Assembly: GCA_021204545.1 (NCBI GenBank)
Contig: JAJPZF010000269.1
Location: 1 to 8,743 of the forward strand
Direction of reading: 5' to 3'
Source of the DNA: Prevotellaceae bacterium
GTDB taxonomy: Bacteria; Bacteroidota; Bacteroidia; Bacteroidales; Bacteroidaceae
Length of the DNA: 8,743 nt
The translations under genes and the position numbers were made by a program. Under the pieces are notes generated by a model. The model did not search any database. It saw only the letters and a list, made by a program, of their open reading frames with translations, and was not told the DNA's origin. Below, one piece after another: positions 6,542 to 8,743 of this stretch. Within the stretch, counting starts at the first letter, position 1; each line of letters begins with the position of its first letter.

Positions 6542-6549
6542 CAAAGTTA
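6542..6549 (-). promoter_or_regulatory. -7 promoter box for the structured RNA
   Basis: The minus strand reads TAACTTTG, a perfect TAnnTTTG Bacteroidetes -7 box, identical to the one in front of the inositol phosphate synthase gene. A TTCG 20 bp upstream is a partial -33 match. The start site is expected near 6536. Only the structured RNA and then the BspA-like gene lie downstream. Confidence 0.6.
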
Positions 6550-6599
6550 GACATTTCCCTAAACGTTGACGAATAAACCACGAAGAAAATCGCTTGCCG

Positions 6600-6841
6600 C
6601 CACGGTCTTCAAGCCAACACGCCACTGTCTTCATGCCAACACGCCGTGGCCTTCGAGCCGACGCACCACGGTCTTAGGGTCGATGCGCCTAAGCGTTAGG
6701 GCCTACGCGCTTAGGTCTTTGAGCTCACTCGCCCAAGCGTTAGGGGCAAAACCTAATTAGGTTTTGGCAAAAAGGTAGTTAGGTTTTGATGAAAACCTAA
6801 TTAGGTTTTAGTGAAAAGGTAGTTAGGTTTTTCGGGCGCTT
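6600..6841. repeat. Array of about eleven degenerate 22-bp tandem units
   Basis: Units start at 6600, 6622, 6644, 6666, 6688, 6710, 6732, 6754, 6776, 6798 and 6820. The first three are alike (CCACGGTCTTCAAGCCAACA and variants), units 4-7 drift through a (C/G)(T/G)TAGGG form, and the last four alternate TAATTAGGTTTT and TAGTTAGGTTTT, generating two copies of the perfect palindrome AAAACCTAATTAGGTTTT (6748-6765 and 6792-6809). All eleven share TT at unit positions 9-10. Since 22 is not a multiple of three, the ORF spanning it has no repeated peptide, so it is non-coding. It lies between the inositol phosphate synthase terminator and the structured RNA promoter. A 22-bp step is about two helical turns, which would put bound protein on one face of the DNA. 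Function unknown. Confidence 0.75.
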
Positions 6842-6878
6842 ACTTCAAGAGCTGCGGCTAAGCTGAAGCTTTACGATG

Positions 6879-6909
6879 CAAAGATACTATAAATATCTTC
6901 GAAAAGCAA
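6879..6909 (-). promoter_or_regulatory. Bacteroidetes-type promoter reading into the 22-bp array
   Basis: The minus strand has TTG (6909-6907), a 20-bp spacer and TATCTTTG (6886-6879), the best two-box match to the TTTG/TAnnTTTG promoter pattern in the window. It lies about 30 bases past the T-run of the inositol phosphate synthase terminator. A transcript from here would cross the whole 22-bp array toward the structured RNA. No coding sequence starts nearby, so it may drive an untranslated RNA or be an extra promoter for the surface protein. Confidence 0.45.
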
Positions 6910-6935
6910 CTTGCGACGCTTTCTTCTCGCCGCCT

Positions 6936-6977
6936 AAAAGCGGAAGCCTCGCCGCACGGAATGTGGGCGAGGCTTCC
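6936..6977 (-). terminator. Intrinsic terminator of the inositol phosphate synthase gene
   Basis: GGAAGCCTCGCC (6977-6966 read on the minus strand) pairs perfectly over 12 bp with GGCGAGGCTTCC (6953-6942), with a 12-base loop, and is followed by GCTTTTAG. It begins 27 bases past the stop codon and marks the gene as the last in its transcript. Confidence 0.8.
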
Positions 6978-7004
6978 TTATATGTATGTGTGTGTACGGG
7001 CGGC

Positions 7005-8312
7005 TTAGTCCATCTCCTCGTCCGCCTCGTAGCCGCCCATCTCGCGGATGGCGTTCTTGAGCATTGTGTACTGCTGGTAGAGGTTGTTCACCGCCTCCTC
7101 TCCCTGCGTGTAGTCGTGCATGGGGCTCTTTAGGAAGAAGCTCAGGAAGCGCTGTATGCCGTAGCGTCCCGCACGTGCCGCAAGGTCGCTCAGCAGGGTG
7201 AGGTCGAGCAGCAGCGGTGCTGCGAGGATGGAGTCTCGGCAGAGGAAGTTGATCTTAATCTGCATCGGGTAGCCCATCCAGCCGAAGATGTCGATGTTGT
7301 CCCAGCCTTCCTTGTTGTCGTTGCGGGGCGGGTAGTAGTTTATGCGCACCTTGTGGTAGTAGTCGGTGTAAAGGTCGGGCTGCGTCTCGGGCTTGAGGAT
7401 GGTCTCGAGGGTTGAGAGCTTGGAAACTTCTTTGGTGCGGAAGTTGTCGGGCTCGTCGAGCACCAGTCCGTCGCGGTTGCCCAGTATGTTCGTGGAGAAC
7501 CAGCCGCTAAGGCCGAGGCAGCGTGTGCCAATGATTGGGGCGAAGCCGCTCTTGACGAGCGTCTGCCCCGTCTTGAAGTCCTTGCCGGCGATGGGTATCC
7601 TCGTCTCCTCGGCAAGCTGCCACATGGCGGGTATGTCGACGGTGGTGTTAGGCGCGCCCATTATGAACGGAGCGCCCTCTCGCAGTGCGGCGTAAGCGTA
7701 GCACATTGAGGGGGCGACGTGCTGGCGGTCGTCAGCCTTCATGGCTTCCTCGAGAGCCTTGAGCGAGCCGTGCACGCTGAGGTCGACGGGCACGTATATC
7801 TCTGTCGAGGCAGCCCAGATGACCACGATGCGGCTGCACTGGTTCTTCGCCTTGAACGCCCTTATGTCCTGCCTTAGTTGCTCAACCATTTCCCAGCGGG
7901 TCTTGCAGTCCTTCACGTTGTCGCCGTCGAGGCGCTTGGCATAGTTCTTGTCGAAAGCCGCCTTCATCGGCACTATCTGCTCCAGCTCGTCCCTGACGGG
8001 GTTGATGTCCTTCTCATTGAGCACCTCGGCGTACATGGCAGCCTGGTAGGCGTTCTGCGGATAGACGTCCCACGCTCCGAAGACAATGTCGCTGAGCTGG
8101 GCGAGGGGGACGATGTCCTTGTAGTGGAGGTATTGCTTGTCCGCCCCCTTGCCCACGCGTATCTTGTCGTACTGCGTCATAGAGCCGACAGGCTTTGCCA
8201 AGCCTTTGCGAGCCATGAACACGCCAGTCATGAAGGTGGTTGCCACTGCCCCGCAGCCTACACACAGGATGCCCAGTTTGCCCTCGGGTTGTTTAATGTT
8301 GGTTTGTCTCAT
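7005..8312 (-). CDS. Myo-inositol-3-phosphate synthase
   Basis: A 435-residue cytoplasmic NAD-dependent enzyme that converts D-glucose 6-phosphate to 1D-myo-inositol 3-phosphate. The Rossmann dinucleotide loop is at 17-26 (CVGCGAVATT). Other family motifs are APNTT (220-224), GKDFKTGQT (243-251), the NILGNRDG segment (275-282, corresponding to the GNNDG region of eukaryotic INO1) and the catalytic-fold stretch GYPMQIKINFLCRDSILAAP (348-367). Length fits the bacteroidal form rather than the longer eukaryotic one. In Bacteroides thetaiotaomicron the homologue starts an inositol-lipid cluster with a phosphatase and a CDP-alcohol transferase; here a strong terminator and a 750-bp gene-free stretch follow instead, so partner genes must lie elsewhere. 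It has its own promoter (8379-8386) downstream of hisS. The ATG at 8312 gives the expected N-terminus about 13 residues before the Rossmann strand. Confidence 0.93.
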   Translation of the reverse strand: MRQTNIKQPEGKLGILCVGCGAVATTFMTGVFMARKGLAKPVGSMTQYDKIRVGKGADKQYLHYKDIVPLAQLSDIVFGAWDVYPQNAYQAAMYAEVLNEKDINPVRDELEQIVPMKAAFDKNYAKRLDGDNVKDCKTRWEMVEQLRQDIRAFKAKNQCSRIVVIWAASTEIYVPVDLSVHGSLKALEEAMKADDRQHVAPSMCYAYAALREGAPFIMGAPNTTVDIPAMWQLAEETRIPIAGKDFKTGQTLVKSGFAPIIGTRCLGLSGWFSTNILGNRDGLVLDEPDNFRTKEVSKLSTLETILKPETQPDLYTDYYHKVRINYYPPRNDNKEGWDNIDIFGWMGYPMQIKINFLCRDSILAAPLLLDLTLLSDLAARAGRYGIQRFLSFFLKSPMHDYTQGEEAVNNLYQQYTMLKNAIREMGGYEADEEMD

Positions 8313-8378
8313 TTACTCTGAATATCTCTTGTTTAGTTAAGTCGACCGTTATCGTGGTTATTCGCCACTTGCAACTCG

Positions 8379-8412
8379 CAAAGTTATGTATTCTGCCTCA
8401 TATTATGGCAAA
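8379..8412 (-). promoter_or_regulatory. Promoter of the inositol phosphate synthase gene
   Basis: The minus strand carries TTTG (8412-8409), a 22-bp spacer and a perfect -7 box TAACTTTG (8386-8379). The spacer is slightly longer than usual. The expected leader is about 60 bases to the ATG at 8312. This separates the gene's expression from the upstream hisS. Confidence 0.6.
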
Positions 8413-8445
8413 GCGCTTGACACAATTTAACCGAGGAAGTGCAAA

Positions 8446-8471
8446 AAGTCGCTTGAGCGTGGGTATGCTCA
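8446..8471 (-). terminator. Weak terminator-like hairpin at the end of hisS
   Basis: On the minus strand the TGA stop is part of a 5-bp stem (TGAGC/GCTCA with an 8-base loop), and a T5 run follows shortly after (AGCGACTTTTT). The stem is short and the T-run is a few bases away, so this is a weak candidate; read-through into the inositol phosphate synthase gene is possible. Confidence 0.25.
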
Positions 8472-8743
8472 TAGCAAGGCGTCGATTAGTTGCTCGGGAG
8501 AGAGAAGCCTTTGCTCGCCCGTCTGCATGTCCTTGAGCGTAAGGCTGTGGGCTTGCATCTCCGTCTCTCCGGCGATGGCGACGTAAGGTATCCGCTTGGC
8601 GTTGGCGTACTGCATCTGCCGCTTCATCTTCGCCGTGTCGGGGTAAAGCTCGCAGCTGATGCCCGCCTCTCTTGCCTTTGCCATGACTGGCAGGCAGTAG
8701 GCTGCCTCCCGGCTGCCGAAGTTGACGAAGAGCAGGCGTGTGG
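8469..8743 (-). CDS. hisS: Histidyl-tRNA synthetase, C-terminal fragment (cut by window edge)
   Basis: The frame is open from the right edge to a TGA at 8471-8469, giving the last 90 residues. The sequence TRLLFVNFGSREAAYC, then AGISCELYPD, KMKRQMQYANAKRIPYVAI and GETEM, ending in GEQRLLSPEQLIDALL, is the class II HisRS anticodon-binding domain in its bacteroidal form, including the K-QMQYA-K-IP-VAI-GE signature. The enzyme charges tRNA-His with histidine in the cytoplasm. The internal ATG at 8684 is not a start; the catalytic domain lies beyond the window. Confidence 0.93.
   Translation of the reverse strand, partial: TRLLFVNFGSREAAYCLPVMAKAREAGISCELYPDTAKMKRQMQYANAKRIPYVAIAGETEMQAHSLTLKDMQTGEQRLLSPEQLIDALL

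Noticed and set aside
6566..6760. 64-codon plus-strand ORF in the 22-bp array
   Set aside because: Low-complexity reading of repeat DNA without a recognisable domain or promoter.
6600..6841. CRISPR array or a coding repeat
   Set aside because: Units are contiguous with no unique spacers, and the 22-bp period shifts frame each unit, so no repeated peptide is encoded.
7878..8321. 147-codon plus-strand ORF
   Set aside because: Antisense to the N-terminal part of inositol phosphate synthase; no motif or plausible start signal.
8469..8684. Separate 71-residue gene starting at the ATG at 8684
   Set aside because: The frame is open beyond this ATG to the window edge, and the upstream residues (TRLLFVNFG...) belong to the HisRS anticodon-binding domain.

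Overview
The window looks like a chromosomal segment from a Bacteroidales bacterium, most likely Prevotellaceae-like. The signs are promoters of the Bacteroidetes type (TAnnTTTG -7 boxes), a BspA-type leucine-rich-repeat surface protein with a type IX secretion-like C-terminal tail, a DUF4369/TlpA thioredoxin-fold protein, a secreted GH27 alpha-galactosidase, a bacteroidal myo-inositol-3-phosphate synthase, and near absence of Shine-Dalgarno sequences apart from the ribosomal protein gene. Species cannot be fixed from the sequence alone.

Layout, left to right. 1-64 is the 5' end of rplU (ribosomal protein L21, minus strand). 65-414 is a gene-free stretch rich in repeats: three hairpins with an exact 24-bp period, bracketed by 17-bp direct repeats, plus a strong hairpin just after the alpha-galactosidase stop. 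415-2037 (minus) is the secreted GH27 alpha-galactosidase with a C-terminal carbohydrate-binding module. It is divergent from a plus-strand cluster at 2116-4040: GNAT acetyltransferase, periplasmic thioredoxin-like protein and a small charged helical protein, with 3-nt and 1-nt junctions, then a possible 18-codon ORF. The 78-bp divergent gap holds two -7 boxes placed symmetrically inside a near-perfect inverted repeat. Facing terminator-like hairpins lie at 4116-4191.

4215-6252 (minus) is a BspA-like surface protein whose signal peptide is out of frame with the rest of the protein by one base in a T6 run. Upstream of it, 6311-6536 (minus) carries a promoter, a multi-helix RNA and an intrinsic terminator: either a free-standing small RNA or an attenuating leader for the surface protein. 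Further upstream, 6600-6841 is an array of about eleven degenerate 22-bp units, with a good minus-strand promoter on its far side. 7005-8312 (minus) is myo-inositol-3-phosphate synthase with its own promoter and terminator, and 8469-8743 (minus) is the 3' end of hisS.

Functionally the window mixes housekeeping genes (rplU, hisS), inositol phosphate synthesis (which feeds inositol lipids in Bacteroidetes), glycan use (alpha-galactosidase), envelope redox or folding, and surface adhesion. The most unusual material is non-coding: the structured RNA and the 22-bp array beside the surface-protein gene, the mirror-image divergent promoter, and the 24-bp hairpin array upstream of rplU.
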